From positions 1 to 29,399 of the forward strand of contig CALADH010000022.1 in the NCBI GenBank assembly GCA_937890745.1: DNA of 29,399 nucleotides. Reading direction: 5' to 3'. The stretch is from Scybalocola_A sp900557175 (lineage in GTDB: Bacteria; Bacillota; Clostridia; Lachnospirales; Lachnospiraceae). A model generated the notes under the pieces. It was not told the origin of the DNA. It searched no databases and worked only from the letters and a program-made list of their open reading frames with translations. Made by a program: the position numbers and the translations under genes. Below, piece by piece: positions 1 to 8,262 of this stretch; positions within the stretch are counted from its first letter, which is position 1; the number at the start of each line of letters is the position of its first letter.

Positions 1-76
1 GATATGCCGCCCCATGCGCCTGAAATAGTGGCAATAAAGTTTCCAATATGCTAAGGCGACAAATCTCCTATGCCAT

Positions 77-114
77 AAAAAAACACTTCCAAGTATTTTC
101 ACACCTGGAAGTGT
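77..114 (-). terminator. Rho-independent terminator of the SEC-C gene
   Basis: On the minus strand a perfect 9-bp stem (ACACTTCCA / TGGAAGTGT, arms 106-114 and 83-91) with a 14-nt loop is followed at once by seven T (77-83). It lies 13 bases past the SEC-C gene stop. Confidence 0.9.
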
Positions 115-126
115 CTTCACAATTTA

Positions 127-627
127 TTATTTACCACAGCAGAATTTATATTTCTTACCGCTGCCACACGGACATGGATCGTTACGGCCGACTTTTTTGC
201 CTTTAACGATTGTCATTGACTTTTTCTGAGCTTTGTAAAGCTCTGTTCTTCTCTCAGCAGGGATAAGATTTTCCCACTGTGGAAGCTCATAAAGCCATTC
301 AGCCTTTGCAGCAACCATGTTATAGTATAATTTTTCAAGATCGATATCTACTGTTACTGTAGAATCTTCCTCTAATTCTTCAATCGGATTTGCTTCTTTA
401 ATACTTTCGTTAATACCATCTAAGAAACCAATCATCATTACCGGTGTTGTTTCATATTTGTCGGCAAGCTCTTTCACAGTGCCTGCGACTGCCTCAACCG
501 GCTCAGTAAGCATTTTTTCATAAATGCCTTTTTCAATAAGATAATAATCTGTCCAGAACTTCTGCTGGGCTTTCATGTCATCACCGATTGCTGTGACCAT
601 ATCTTCCCACTGATTAATTAAACTCAT
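127..627 (-). CDS. SEC-C metal-binding motif protein, 166 aa
   Basis: A cytoplasmic protein of 166 residues. The last 20 residues form a SEC-C zinc motif (GRNDPCPCGSGKKYKFCCGK), with the Cys-x-Cys and paired Cys-Cys ligands known from the SecA C-terminus and many small accessory proteins. The region before it is mostly helical and acidic (EEDSTVTVDIDLEKLYYNMV and similar) with no recognised catalytic motif. No signal peptide or membrane segment is seen. The start ATG at 627 is preceded by AAGGTGA, an acceptable ribosome site. A strong terminator follows the gene. Upstream lies the repeat block at 663-903, and no convincing promoter can be picked out of it. The SEC-C motif is certain. The protein's role is unknown, although SEC-C tails are associated with ribosome or SecB-like binding in other proteins. 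Confidence 0.9.
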   Translation of the reverse strand: MSLINQWEDMVTAIGDDMKAQQKFWTDYYLIEKGIYEKMLTEPVEAVAGTVKELADKYETTPVMMIGFLDGINESIKEANPIEELEEDSTVTVDIDLEKLYYNMVAAKAEWLYELPQWENLIPAERRTELYKAQKKSMTIVKGKKVGRNDPCPCGSGKKYKFCCGK

Positions 628-662
628 CTTTTGTCACCTTGTCCTTTATTAAAGTATTTTTT

Positions 663-715
663 ATTCGGCGCTTTTCGCCCGGCTCGCTTCGCTTCGCCGT
701 CCTGCGCCTCATGTT
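663..715. repeat. 53-bp direct repeat, copy 1
   Basis: This 53-bp segment is identical base for base to 788-840. It is much richer in GC than its surroundings and holds short internal iterations (GCTTCGCTTCG) and terminal complementary bits (GGCGC / GCGCC). It sits between the SEC-C gene and the 88-aa gene, where no protein is convincing. Confidence 0.9.
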
Positions 716-744
716 CAATCTTTTATCTAAATCTGATTGATACT

Positions 745-781
745 CTCGATTTCTTCGCGCCGCTGCGCTTCCGAAATCGAG
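745..781. repeat. Inverted repeat between the two 53-bp repeats
   Basis: A perfect 9-bp outer stem (CTCGATTTC 745-753 / GAAATCGAG 773-781) encloses an inner 4-bp stem (GCGC 757-760 / GCGC 765-768). There is no T-tract on either side, so it does not look like a terminator. Confidence 0.7.
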
Positions 782-787
782 TCCAAC

Positions 788-840
788 ATTCGGCGCTTTT
801 CGCCCGGCTCGCTTCGCTTCGCCGTCCTGCGCCTCATGTT
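788..840. repeat. 53-bp direct repeat, copy 2
   Basis: Identical to 663-715 and in the same orientation, 125 bases apart start to start. The two copies, the hairpin between them and the large palindrome at 846-903 form one structured block of about 240 bp. Confidence 0.9.
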
Positions 841-845
841 GTTGC

Positions 846-903
846 GGCTGCCAAGGTCACCCGGCTCTGCGCACAAGTGCGCGTGCCGGGGACTTTGGCA
901 GCC
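846..903. repeat. 58-bp imperfect palindrome downstream of the 88-aa gene
   Basis: The outer arms GGCTGCCAA (846-854) and TTGGCAGCC (895-903) pair perfectly. The stem continues through CCCGGC / GCCGGG with one mismatch and one bulge, and it ends in GCGCAC-AA-GTGCGC at the tip. It begins 5 bases past the stop of the 88-aa gene. It could end or protect that transcript, but there is no T-tract, so it is not a classical terminator. Confidence 0.75.
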
Positions 904-908
904 TTGTA

Positions 909-1175
909 TCAATCAAACCATACGAATACACAAAATAGTATGAATAAGAGTGCTAATCCGACAAATATCAAACCGACCACAAGTCCGGCCAACATGGCGT
1001 TGAAGGAGACTTTGAAGGCTTCCCGACGGCTCAGCTCGTCAAGCGCCGTTTTTTCACGCTCCTTTTTCGCCGGATAGAGAGGCTTTGCCTCTGTGTACCA
1101 CGGCATACCGTCTACATTCATGTTGGCTATTGTTCTCCCATCATCTTCAAAAGCTTCTTTTTTCTTTTTTTTCAT
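909..1175 (-). CDS. Small C-terminally anchored membrane protein, 88 aa
   Basis: An 88-residue protein. Its N-terminal part is hydrophilic and rich in Lys and Glu (starting MKKKKKEAFEDDGRT). A single long hydrophobic helix spans about residues 59-86 (MLAGLVVGLIFVGLALLF and onward) and ends in WFD. The topology is therefore probably a cytoplasmic N-terminus with a C-terminal anchor. AAGGAG lies 6 bases before the ATG. It starts only 20 bases after the oppF stop on the same strand with no terminator between, so it is probably the last gene of the opp operon. No family is recognised. It could be an accessory of the permease or simply a read-through neighbour. Confidence 0.7.
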   Translation of the reverse strand: MKKKKKEAFEDDGRTIANMNVDGMPWYTEAKPLYPAKKEREKTALDELSRREAFKVSFNAMLAGLVVGLIFVGLALLFILFCVFVWFD

Positions 1176-1195
1176 GTATAACTCCTTTTAGGGAA

Positions 1196-2194
1196 TCAGC
1201 CTTTTGCATTTTCACCATTATAAAGATGACATACAACGTAATGGCCATCTTCAACCTCAACGGCCTTTGGCGCTTCCTTGCGGCAGATGCCCATACATTC
1301 TTTACATCTTGTATGGAACTTACAGCCCTGCGGCGGATTTGCCGGTGAAGGAATACTTCCTTCAAGAATCACACGATTCATCTTTTTATCCGGATCAGGC
1401 ATCGGAATAGCTGAGAACAGCGCTTTCGTATACGGATGACGCGGATTAGAGAAAATAGACTCTTTTGAGCCGTACTCTACCATCGAACCGAGGTACATAA
1501 CACCGATTGTATCTGAAATATGCTCTACAACCGAAAGGTCATGTGAAATAAACAAATAAGTCAGGTTACGTTTTTCCTGTAAATCCTTAAGAAGATTGAT
1601 AACCTGTGCCTGAATCGATACGTCAAGAGCTGATACAGGCTCATCACAGACAATAAATTCAGGATTTAAGGCAAGCGCTCTCGCGATACAAATACGCTGG
1701 CGCTGACCGCCGGAAAATTCATGTGGATATCTGTCTTTATGGAACGGCTGAAGACCACAGTCAGCCATAACCTTATCTACATAATCGTCAAAATCTTTTT
1801 TCGGTACAAGATTATGTTCTCTGACAGCCTCACCGATAATTTCACCGACCGGAAGTCGCGGAGAAAGACTTGAATACGGATCCTGGAAAATGATCTGCAT
1901 CTTTGTACGCAAATCTTTAAGTTCCTTTTTATTTAAGGCATAAATATCCTGTCCGTTAAACTTTACAGAACCTTCTGTCTTTTCAATCAATCTTAAAATT
2001 GTACGTCCTGCTGTTGATTTACCACAGCCAGACTCACCGACAAGTCCCATTGTCGTACCGCGCTTAATATTAAATGAAATACCATCGACGGCTTTTACGG
2101 CGCCTTTAGCGCCGCCGAGGAAACCGCCTTTGATCGGGAAATATTTTTTTAAATCTTTAACTTCAAGAATGTTATCATTCTTAATTTCTGCCAT
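1196..2194 (-). CDS. oppF: Oligopeptide ABC transporter ATP-binding protein OppF
   Basis: One of the two ATPases that power peptide import; it acts on the cytoplasmic face of the OppBC pore. Visible motifs are Walker A GESGCGKS (residues 53-60), the Q-loop in IIFQDPYSSLSPR, the ABC signature FSGGQRQR, Walker B FIVCDEP followed by SALD, and the switch His in SHDLSVV. The C-terminal oligopeptide/dipeptide extension carries several Cys (PQGCKFHTRCKECMGIC, and a later VVCHLY). In OppD/OppF-type proteins such a set can hold an Fe-S cluster. At 332 residues it has the usual length. GGAGGG precedes the ATG by 6 bases, and the start overlaps the oppD stop as TAATG, so translation is coupled. It could be labelled DppF, but the substrate cannot be read from the sequence. 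Confidence 0.95.
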   Translation of the reverse strand: MAEIKNDNILEVKDLKKYFPIKGGFLGGAKGAVKAVDGISFNIKRGTTMGLVGESGCGKSTAGRTILRLIEKTEGSVKFNGQDIYALNKKELKDLRTKMQIIFQDPYSSLSPRLPVGEIIGEAVREHNLVPKKDFDDYVDKVMADCGLQPFHKDRYPHEFSGGQRQRICIARALALNPEFIVCDEPVSALDVSIQAQVINLLKDLQEKRNLTYLFISHDLSVVEHISDTIGVMYLGSMVEYGSKESIFSNPRHPYTKALFSAIPMPDPDKKMNRVILEGSIPSPANPPQGCKFHTRCKECMGICRKEAPKAVEVEDGHYVVCHLYNGENAKG

Positions 2195-3351
2195 TATTTA
2201 TTTCCCTCCTCTGCATATAAATAACAAGAAACACTGTGTGTCGGAGAAATCTTAATTTCTCCCGGATATGCACCCGAACATTTTTCAATACACCGATCAC
2301 ATCTATCCTTAAAATAACAGTAGTTCGGCATATCAACAGGATTTGGCACCTTGCCCGGAATGCTGTATAAACGGTCAACCTTTTTGCCTACAACCGGCTT
2401 CGAATTCATAAGACCGATTGTATACGGATGACGCGGATCTTTGAAAATCTCATGGACTGTACCTTTTTCAATAACACGGCCGGCATACATAACGACAACA
2501 TAATCTGCCATCTCTGCAATAACGCCGAGGTCATGTGTAATAAGCATAATACTGCTGTTAATCTTATCCTTAAGACCACGAAGCAAATCAAGAATCTGTG
2601 CCTGAATTGTTACATCAAGCGCTGTCGTCGGCTCATCGGCAATAATAAGGCGCGGACTGCAGGCAAGACCCATCGCAATCATAATACGCTGGCGCATACC
2701 GCCGGAAAGCTCGTGAGGATACATATTATAAACGCCCTCACTGTTGGCAATGCCGACAAGCTCAAGCATCTGGATTGTTCTTGCCTTAACATCTTCCTTT
2801 GACATCTCTTTATTATGGAGAGCAATAACCTCATCCACCTGCATACCGATTCTAAAAACCGGATTTAAACTTGTCATCGGCTCCTGAAAAATCATGGACA
2901 CCTTATTTCCGCGGATTTTCTGCATCTCTGAAAGCGGTGTCTTCGGAATATCATAAGCCTCTCCGTTGCCCATATTCAGACGGATCTGACCTTCGACAAC
3001 CTGTCCCTGAGGACGCTGTACAAGCTGCATTAATGAAAGACTTGTCACAGACTTACCACATCCGGACTCACCAACGATACCAACTGTCTTACCCTGAGGC
3101 ACTTCAAAGGATACACCGTCAACCGACTTTACTGTACCGATATCTGTGAAGAAATATGTGTGCAGATTATCAAATTCTACAACATTATTCTCATCATGCA
3201 TTTTTGTTACATATTCTTCTCTCGGAATATGCTTTCTGTTTCTCTGTTTTTCAATTTTATCTGTAATCTTTCTGTTCTCTTTGGAAATGCGGCGCGCTTC
3301 CTTCGCAGAAATATAATTTGCATCTTTTGCTTTCTTATTTAAAATGGCCAT
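2194..3351 (-). CDS. oppD: Oligopeptide ABC transporter ATP-binding protein OppD
   Basis: The second ATPase of the peptide importer. Walker A is GESGCGKS (about residues 94-101), with signature LSGGMRQR, Walker B LIIADEPTTALD, and the switch His in THDLGVI. The C-terminal extension has a Cys set (NYCYFKDRCDRCIEKC, then SVSCYLY), matching the pattern that binds an Fe-S cluster in at least one studied OppD. The ABC core is preceded by a basic, helical extension of about 55 residues, longer than in E. coli OppD. I use the ATG at 3351 (MAILNKK), which has AGGTGA just upstream. A GTG at 3360 is in frame but directly abuts the oppC stop and lacks its own ribosome site. The gene shares its stop with the oppF start. 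Confidence 0.94.
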   Translation of the reverse strand: MAILNKKAKDANYISAKEARRISKENRKITDKIEKQRNRKHIPREEYVTKMHDENNVVEFDNLHTYFFTDIGTVKSVDGVSFEVPQGKTVGIVGESGCGKSVTSLSLMQLVQRPQGQVVEGQIRLNMGNGEAYDIPKTPLSEMQKIRGNKVSMIFQEPMTSLNPVFRIGMQVDEVIALHNKEMSKEDVKARTIQMLELVGIANSEGVYNMYPHELSGGMRQRIMIAMGLACSPRLIIADEPTTALDVTIQAQILDLLRGLKDKINSSIMLITHDLGVIAEMADYVVVMYAGRVIEKGTVHEIFKDPRHPYTIGLMNSKPVVGKKVDRLYSIPGKVPNPVDMPNYCYFKDRCDRCIEKCSGAYPGEIKISPTHSVSCYLYAEEGNK

Positions 3352-3360
3352 TGTTCTCAC

Positions 3361-5124
3361 CTACCGTTTCATCTTAGGATCAAAGGCGTCACGAAGACCA
3401 TCACCGATAAAGTTGAATCCGAGTACAGTAAGGATAATTAAAATACCTGCCGGAATCCAAGCAAACCAGTAATTTGTCAAAACGTAAACATCGTTGACCG
3501 CATTAATAATATAACCCCATGAAGCTAAAGGATACTTCACACCGATACCGAGGAAGCTTAATGTTGCTTCAAAAAGAATTGTGGAGCCAAGACTCATTGT
3601 TGCCATAACAATAACCTGAGGCAAAACGTTTGGAATCAGATGTACAAAAATTCTTCTGAATACACTGATACCTGTCGCCTCTGTGGCAATCATAAACTCC
3701 TGCTCTCTTAAGGAGAGAATCTGACCACGCACAAGACGTGCAAATGCCGGCCACTGTACAAGTGATAAAATAAGCATCAGTGCAAACACACGGACCATCG
3801 GATCTAACTGGATAAAGTCAAAGATGGAACCAATGATGATAAACAGCGGCAATGCCGGAATACAGTTGAAAATATCAACGAGACGCATAATCAGGTTGTC
3901 AAGCCATCCACCGAAGTAACCAGCAATACCACCGAGCACAACGCCGATTAAGACCTCGGCAAATACAACAACAAAACCAACCATCAGAGAAATTCGTCCG
4001 CCGTACATCAGACGTGTCAGCATATCCATACCGTTGCCGTCCGTACCTAAAAGATGCTCTTTTGACGGTCCCTCAAATGTGCTGCTTACATGTGTCTCTG
4101 TTGTTCTTTTAATAATCCACTGATTATCGTCACGCTTCACATAATATGTTGCCTGCGTGCCGTCTTCTTCTGTAAACTCAAACTGAGATTCATTCGCTTC
4201 AATGGCTGCCTCTGCGGCTGTTCTGAACTCACCTGAAAGGAAAACACCTTCAGCGATAGCATTCATTGAAAAACGTGAAGCTGCGGCATATTCAGCGCCT
4301 GCTTCATCATAAAAGACTGCGGAAACACTGCCGTTTTCGCCCTCAGTTCGCTCAATTGTATAAGTTTTGCCGCCGGCCGTAAAGCTGTCGGCTGTACCAT
4401 TCATAGCACGCTCTGCATTAAATTTGAATTCATAGTCAAGCTTTGTATCTGCTGCGGCAGTTGAGAAAATATTCTTTGTCGCTACAGTAATCGGCTCAAC
4501 TGTATAAAGTGTGCCGTTATTTCCGTCAAGTTCAAAATAATAAGCTGTCTCACCGGCCTCAAAGCTTGATACACCGTCAGCCAATGCTGTTGAAAGTGCC
4601 TCGGAAACAGATGCATCCGCACCTTCTGCCTTGCCATCCTTCACAGTAAATGTGCCAATCTGTGTCTTTGTGCCGACACGGTAAAAATCATTGCCCTCTT
4701 TTAAAAGGTCATAAGTCACATCCTTCGCTTCAAAGGATGATTCACCCTTTGTAATTGCAAGGATTAATTTTGTCTTTGCAACAGACGGAAGTTCCTGATC
4801 CGGTGCATTTATATACTGGTATTCATCATTTGTCTTGACACCGGCAAATTCTTTTTCCATCTTCTCAGTTGTACGGAAAACTTCTGTCTCACCGTAAGGT
4901 GAAACCCAAGCGCCGACAAAAGAGAATAAAAACATTGCCAAAATGATAATAACACCAACAACCGCCAGTCTGTTTCTCATAAAACGTTTAACAACAAGCA
5001 TTCCCGGTGACAGATTTTTAACACGGCGCTCATCATCAAGCGCTTTTACTTCTGTGTTTTTTCCATTTGTGTCTATATTCAAATGACTGTCATCTTTTTT
5101 CTGATGATTATCACGATTATTCAT
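3361..5124 (-). CDS. oppC: Oligopeptide ABC permease OppC with a large inserted ectodomain
   Basis: A membrane permease subunit partnering OppB. The ends are standard OppC: a cytoplasmic N-tail, TM1 (about residues 53-75), the family's GTDGNGMDMLTRLMYGGRISL motif (about 360-380), five further TMs, and the ATPase-coupling EAA-type loop (EATGISVFRRIFVHLIPN). At 587 residues it is far longer than the usual 300-345. The excess, about residues 80-350, lies between TM1 and TM2 and so faces outward. It contains four degenerate repeats, each a short helix followed by an (S/Q)FxA/F-x-Tyr-x-Val strand pair. They are near residues 127 (GESSFEAKDVTY), 184 (GVSSFEAGETAY), 244 (TADSFTAGGKTY) and 311 (NESQFEFTEEDG). 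GGGAGG lies 10 bases before the ATG. The function of the insert is unknown. Confidence 0.93.
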   Translation of the reverse strand: MNNRDNHQKKDDSHLNIDTNGKNTEVKALDDERRVKNLSPGMLVVKRFMRNRLAVVGVIIILAMFLFSFVGAWVSPYGETEVFRTTEKMEKEFAGVKTNDEYQYINAPDQELPSVAKTKLILAITKGESSFEAKDVTYDLLKEGNDFYRVGTKTQIGTFTVKDGKAEGADASVSEALSTALADGVSSFEAGETAYYFELDGNNGTLYTVEPITVATKNIFSTAAADTKLDYEFKFNAERAMNGTADSFTAGGKTYTIERTEGENGSVSAVFYDEAGAEYAAASRFSMNAIAEGVFLSGEFRTAAEAAIEANESQFEFTEEDGTQATYYVKRDDNQWIIKRTTETHVSSTFEGPSKEHLLGTDGNGMDMLTRLMYGGRISLMVGFVVVFAEVLIGVVLGGIAGYFGGWLDNLIMRLVDIFNCIPALPLFIIIGSIFDFIQLDPMVRVFALMLILSLVQWPAFARLVRGQILSLREQEFMIATEATGISVFRRIFVHLIPNVLPQVIVMATMSLGSTILFEATLSFLGIGVKYPLASWGYIINAVNDVYVLTNYWFAWIPAGILIILTVLGFNFIGDGLRDAFDPKMKR

Positions 5125-5141
5125 TATTCACATACCTCCCT

Positions 5142-6143
5142 CTAGTTTACTCTGACACGCGGATCGACGACGGCATAGAATATATCTGCCAAAAGCGTAC
5201 CGAGAAGTGTCAGTATTGCCATAAATAACATATAGAACATAGAGAAAGGAATATCTCCCTTAATCATTGCCGAATAAGATACATAACCGATACCTTCAAT
5301 CTGGAAAAGTGTCTCAGTAATCTGGGCACCTGCAAAAAGGCCAGGTAATGAACCGCCGACAATTGTTACAATCGGAATCAGCGTATTTCTGAAAGCATGG
5401 TAATTAATAACACGGCTCTCGGAAAGGCCTTTGGCTCTCGCTGTTCTGATAAAATCTGAATTTAATACTTCTAACATATTTGTACGTGTGTAACGCATCA
5501 TAGAACCGACACTGACAAGTGTCAATGTGACCGTCGGAAGTACGAAATGTTTTACAATATCTAAAAACTGCTGGATTGGCGTCATTGTTTCATGCATTCG
5601 GTCAACCATACCGAATAAGTCAAACCAGCCAAGCTTGATTGAAAATACCCACTTTAAAAGTGTTGCCAAAAAGAATGTCGGTAAAGAAATACCGAGCAAT
5701 GCAAAAAATGATACTGCATAGTCTGTTTTGCTGTACTGCTTTCTTGCAGCAACAATTCCTAAAGGAATCGCAATAACCATCTGCAGTACAAAAGATACTG
5801 CGCCTAAAGCAAATGAATAGCCGATGACGCGGGTAAATTTTTCTGTAACAGGGATATTATATACCCATGATTCTCCGAAATTTCCCTGAATTGCCTGTCC
5901 AAGCCATGCAAAGAAACCGGTAACCGGACTGCCGTCCATATGATAAATGGCGTTAAGCTTATCCAGCCATTCCTGATATGAGCCTCCGCCTGGGCGAGAA
6001 GCTTTTTGTCTTGCCATATTTTCAACAAAAGAGGTCGGCATACATCTCATAATTCCGTAAATAATCATCGCAACGAAAAACAAGATAACAATGCTCATTA
6101 ATACCCTCTTAACTATAAATTTCAGCATTTTATTATCGCGCAT
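5142..6143 (-). CDS. oppB: Oligopeptide ABC permease OppB
   Basis: A 333-residue inner permease subunit of the peptide importer. TM1 is near residues 8-30 (KRVLMSIVILFFVAMIIYGI). An extracellular loop follows, then the BPD_transp_1 region with five TMs, the LGISLPTFFLATLLK segment, and the cytoplasmic coupling loop RTARAKGLSESRVINYHAFRN. It ends in AVVDPRVRVN, a typical OppB tail. The length is normal for the family. GGGAGA lies 8 bases before the ATG. It is separated from oppA by about 120 bases that contain an RNA hairpin, and from oppC by 17 bases. It shows no insertion comparable to that in OppC. Confidence 0.95.
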   Translation of the reverse strand: MRDNKMLKFIVKRVLMSIVILFFVAMIIYGIMRCMPTSFVENMARQKASRPGGGSYQEWLDKLNAIYHMDGSPVTGFFAWLGQAIQGNFGESWVYNIPVTEKFTRVIGYSFALGAVSFVLQMVIAIPLGIVAARKQYSKTDYAVSFFALLGISLPTFFLATLLKWVFSIKLGWFDLFGMVDRMHETMTPIQQFLDIVKHFVLPTVTLTLVSVGSMMRYTRTNMLEVLNSDFIRTARAKGLSESRVINYHAFRNTLIPIVTIVGGSLPGLFAGAQITETLFQIEGIGYVSYSAMIKGDIPFSMFYMLFMAILTLLGTLLADIFYAVVDPRVRVN

Positions 6144-6203
6144 TATGTTTCTCTCCCATCATACCTCATTCAACCTGTATATTACAGTGTACGACTGTCA
6201 ACA

Positions 6204-6235
6204 GCCGATTCCGCCTCTTGGCAGGCAGAACCGGC
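6204..6235 (-). promoter_or_regulatory. Intercistronic mRNA hairpin between oppA and oppB
   Basis: In the minus-strand RNA a 13-bp stem forms between GCCGGTTCTGCCT (6235-6223) and AGGCGGAATCGGC (6216-6204), with a 6-nt loop. Two of the pairs are G-U and would be A-C mismatches in plus-strand RNA, so the fold is specific to the opp transcript. There is no T-tract. It probably protects the oppA message or gives partial termination, as is known for binding-protein genes. Confidence 0.7.
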
Positions 6236-6264
6236 ATGTCATATCAGTCATTTTTATTATGCGA

Positions 6265-8217
6265 TTAATTTAATTCAATATTGTAGATTTCACTCTTCCA
6301 ATCATAGAATGGTGTAGGGTCTTTTGTGATTGTGTCTGTGTTGACACGCTCTGTACTGTAAATTACAAAGTTTTCTCTCTGGTAAACAGGGATTTCAACT
6401 GCCCAGTCAAGGATGATTTCCATACATTCTTTGTAAGCTGATTTTCTGTATGTGTTATCATCAGAAACACGGGCATCGGCAATTAACTCGTCAAGGTCAG
6501 CATCCTGAATATGGTAATAGTTACTGTCTGTACCGCCCTGTCCAGGGATATTGCCGCTGTTGTATAACTGAGTCATATCTGGATCTGCTGTTGCTGCCCA
6601 TGCTGCAACCCACATTTCCTGTGTACCCGCATTATTCTTATCCCACATAACATTGGCATCTGATGGATCATTAATATTTAATGCAATACCGATTTCATCA
6701 AATACAGCCTTTGCATCTGTCAATACCTGGAATGCAGGATGGTCACCGTTACCGCCGCCGCCGATAATGATTTCATAGCTCATCTTAGCGCCTTCCGGTG
6801 CCTTTGTCACTTTGCCGTCTTTTACAGTGTAGCCTGCTGCTTCAAAGTAGCCTAAAGCTGCTTCTTTAGCTGCTGCTTCTTTATCTTCCTGAGACATACC
6901 GTCTGTGTAAAGCGCATTGCCTTCAACGTCTTTTGAGTAAGCAATATTGTAGTCAGCGTCAGACTTCTGAGGTGCTGCCCATGAAGTATTTGAAATCGGG
7001 TAGTTTAATACATCTGCCGCATCGCCGTAATATGTGTCGATTGCTGTATCACGGAATACTGCGAATACTGTTGCAAATGCTTTTCTTAAGTTCTTGGATT
7101 CCTCAGATGCAGGATCGTCGCCAACCTTTACTGTATCAGCGTTGATACCGATAAAACCATAACCTAAGTTAAATACTCTTGATGTTGTGATTACATCGCC
7201 GTTTACATCGCCGTTACCATTGATCTCGCCAACCTGCTCAACTGTCTGCTTTGAACCGTCAGGATCAGTTAAGTCGATTGTACCCTGCTGAACACCTGTG
7301 ATCTTATCTCTGTCCTGTACTTCCTTGTACTGAACATATTTTGTCTTCGGTGCGCCGCGCCAGTAATCTTCGTTTGCTTCAAAGTAAACTGTCTTCTTTT
7401 CATATTTTACAAATTTGTAAGGACCTGCGCCCATTGGTGCGCCGTCTTTTGCATCGACTGTAGAAAGGTCACCCTTGTCGAAACCAAATTTGTCATTTTC
7501 ATAATCATATTTGCTTTCATCACCATAGTAATGTAAAGGTGCGATACCCTCTAAGCCTAACTGGTAGATTGTTGTTACATCATAAGAATCTGTTGTTACA
7601 GATACTGTGTAATCATCAACCTTTTTGATACCTTCGATCTTTGTTGCGTCGCCTTTTATATAATCTTTAAGACCTGTGATCGGCTGTGTATTTAATGTAG
7701 CACCGCCTGTAAAGCTTGGATCGCATAATACATAGTAATTAAAGATAATATCATCAGCTGTCAAAGCTTCGCCGTCTGAGAACTTAATATCATCTCTGAT
7801 TTTTACAGTATATGTTGTCTTGCCTGAATCTTCCTTCTGAATATCCCAGTCATAGATACCCTGATATGTGTACTCTGTGCCGTTATATTCAACTTTTGCA
7901 CCGTCGATTGACTTTAATACGGGCTGGCCTCCACGGTCGATCATAAGTAAAGGCTCCTGTGTTAAAAGAGCGATCTGCTTATCATAATCTGTCTCTGCAT
8001 TAAATGAAGAAAATTTTTCGCTGAGCTCCATAACACCTACAACTAAAGGTGTATTTTCGTCAGCTTTTTTTGCTGTTGACTCAGATTCTGCCGATGCATC
8101 TGTCTGACCGGACGCCTGAGTCGATGGTGTGTCACTGCCTTTTCCACAAGCTGCAAGTGCACCTGCACACATTGCTGCTGAAAGCATAAGCGCCATCACT
8201 TTTTTTGAAGTTTTCAT
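6265..8217 (-). CDS. oppA: Peptide-binding lipoprotein OppA (SBP family 5)
   Basis: The extracellular solute-binding protein that delivers peptides to OppBC. A lipoprotein signal peptide is clear: KK, then a hydrophobic core (VMALMLSAAMCAGAL), then the lipobox LAAC with Cys24 as the lipidation site. A Ser/Ala/Glu-rich linker follows to about residue 55. The body has the family-5 signatures: the IKFSDGEALTADDIIFNYYV segment, GAGPYKFVKYE, and a C-terminal DELIADARVSDDNTYR / CMEIILDWAVEIPVYQRENF region. At 650 residues it is somewhat longer than E. coli OppA (543). GGAGGAG lies just before the ATG, and the operon promoter is about 45 bases further upstream. The position as first gene, followed by a hairpin, fits higher expression than the permease genes. 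Confidence 0.95.
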   Translation of the reverse strand: MKTSKKVMALMLSAAMCAGALAACGKGSDTPSTQASGQTDASAESESTAKKADENTPLVVGVMELSEKFSSFNAETDYDKQIALLTQEPLLMIDRGGQPVLKSIDGAKVEYNGTEYTYQGIYDWDIQKEDSGKTTYTVKIRDDIKFSDGEALTADDIIFNYYVLCDPSFTGGATLNTQPITGLKDYIKGDATKIEGIKKVDDYTVSVTTDSYDVTTIYQLGLEGIAPLHYYGDESKYDYENDKFGFDKGDLSTVDAKDGAPMGAGPYKFVKYEKKTVYFEANEDYWRGAPKTKYVQYKEVQDRDKITGVQQGTIDLTDPDGSKQTVEQVGEINGNGDVNGDVITTSRVFNLGYGFIGINADTVKVGDDPASEESKNLRKAFATVFAVFRDTAIDTYYGDAADVLNYPISNTSWAAPQKSDADYNIAYSKDVEGNALYTDGMSQEDKEAAAKEAALGYFEAAGYTVKDGKVTKAPEGAKMSYEIIIGGGGNGDHPAFQVLTDAKAVFDEIGIALNINDPSDANVMWDKNNAGTQEMWVAAWAATADPDMTQLYNSGNIPGQGGTDSNYYHIQDADLDELIADARVSDDNTYRKSAYKECMEIILDWAVEIPVYQRENFVIYSTERVNTDTITKDPTPFYDWKSEIYNIELN

Positions 8218-8262
8218 AGTGTTCTCCTCCTACTTTTAAATTTGTGTATAAAACACTTTGAT

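Noticed and set aside
1..75. Fragment of a gene at the left edge
   Set aside because: Short open stretches exist in several frames, but none has a recognisable motif, start or stop context, so no gene can be supported.
663..840. CRISPR-like array
   Set aside because: There are only two copies, of 53 bp, with a 72-bp gap that contains a hairpin, and no cas genes.
631..1077. Open frame of 148 codons on the plus strand, and a 61-codon one on the minus strand (727-912), over the repeat block
   Set aside because: Both are translations of the 53-bp repeats and hairpins. The plus-strand frame is also antisense to the 88-aa gene. Neither has a ribosome site or protein-like composition.
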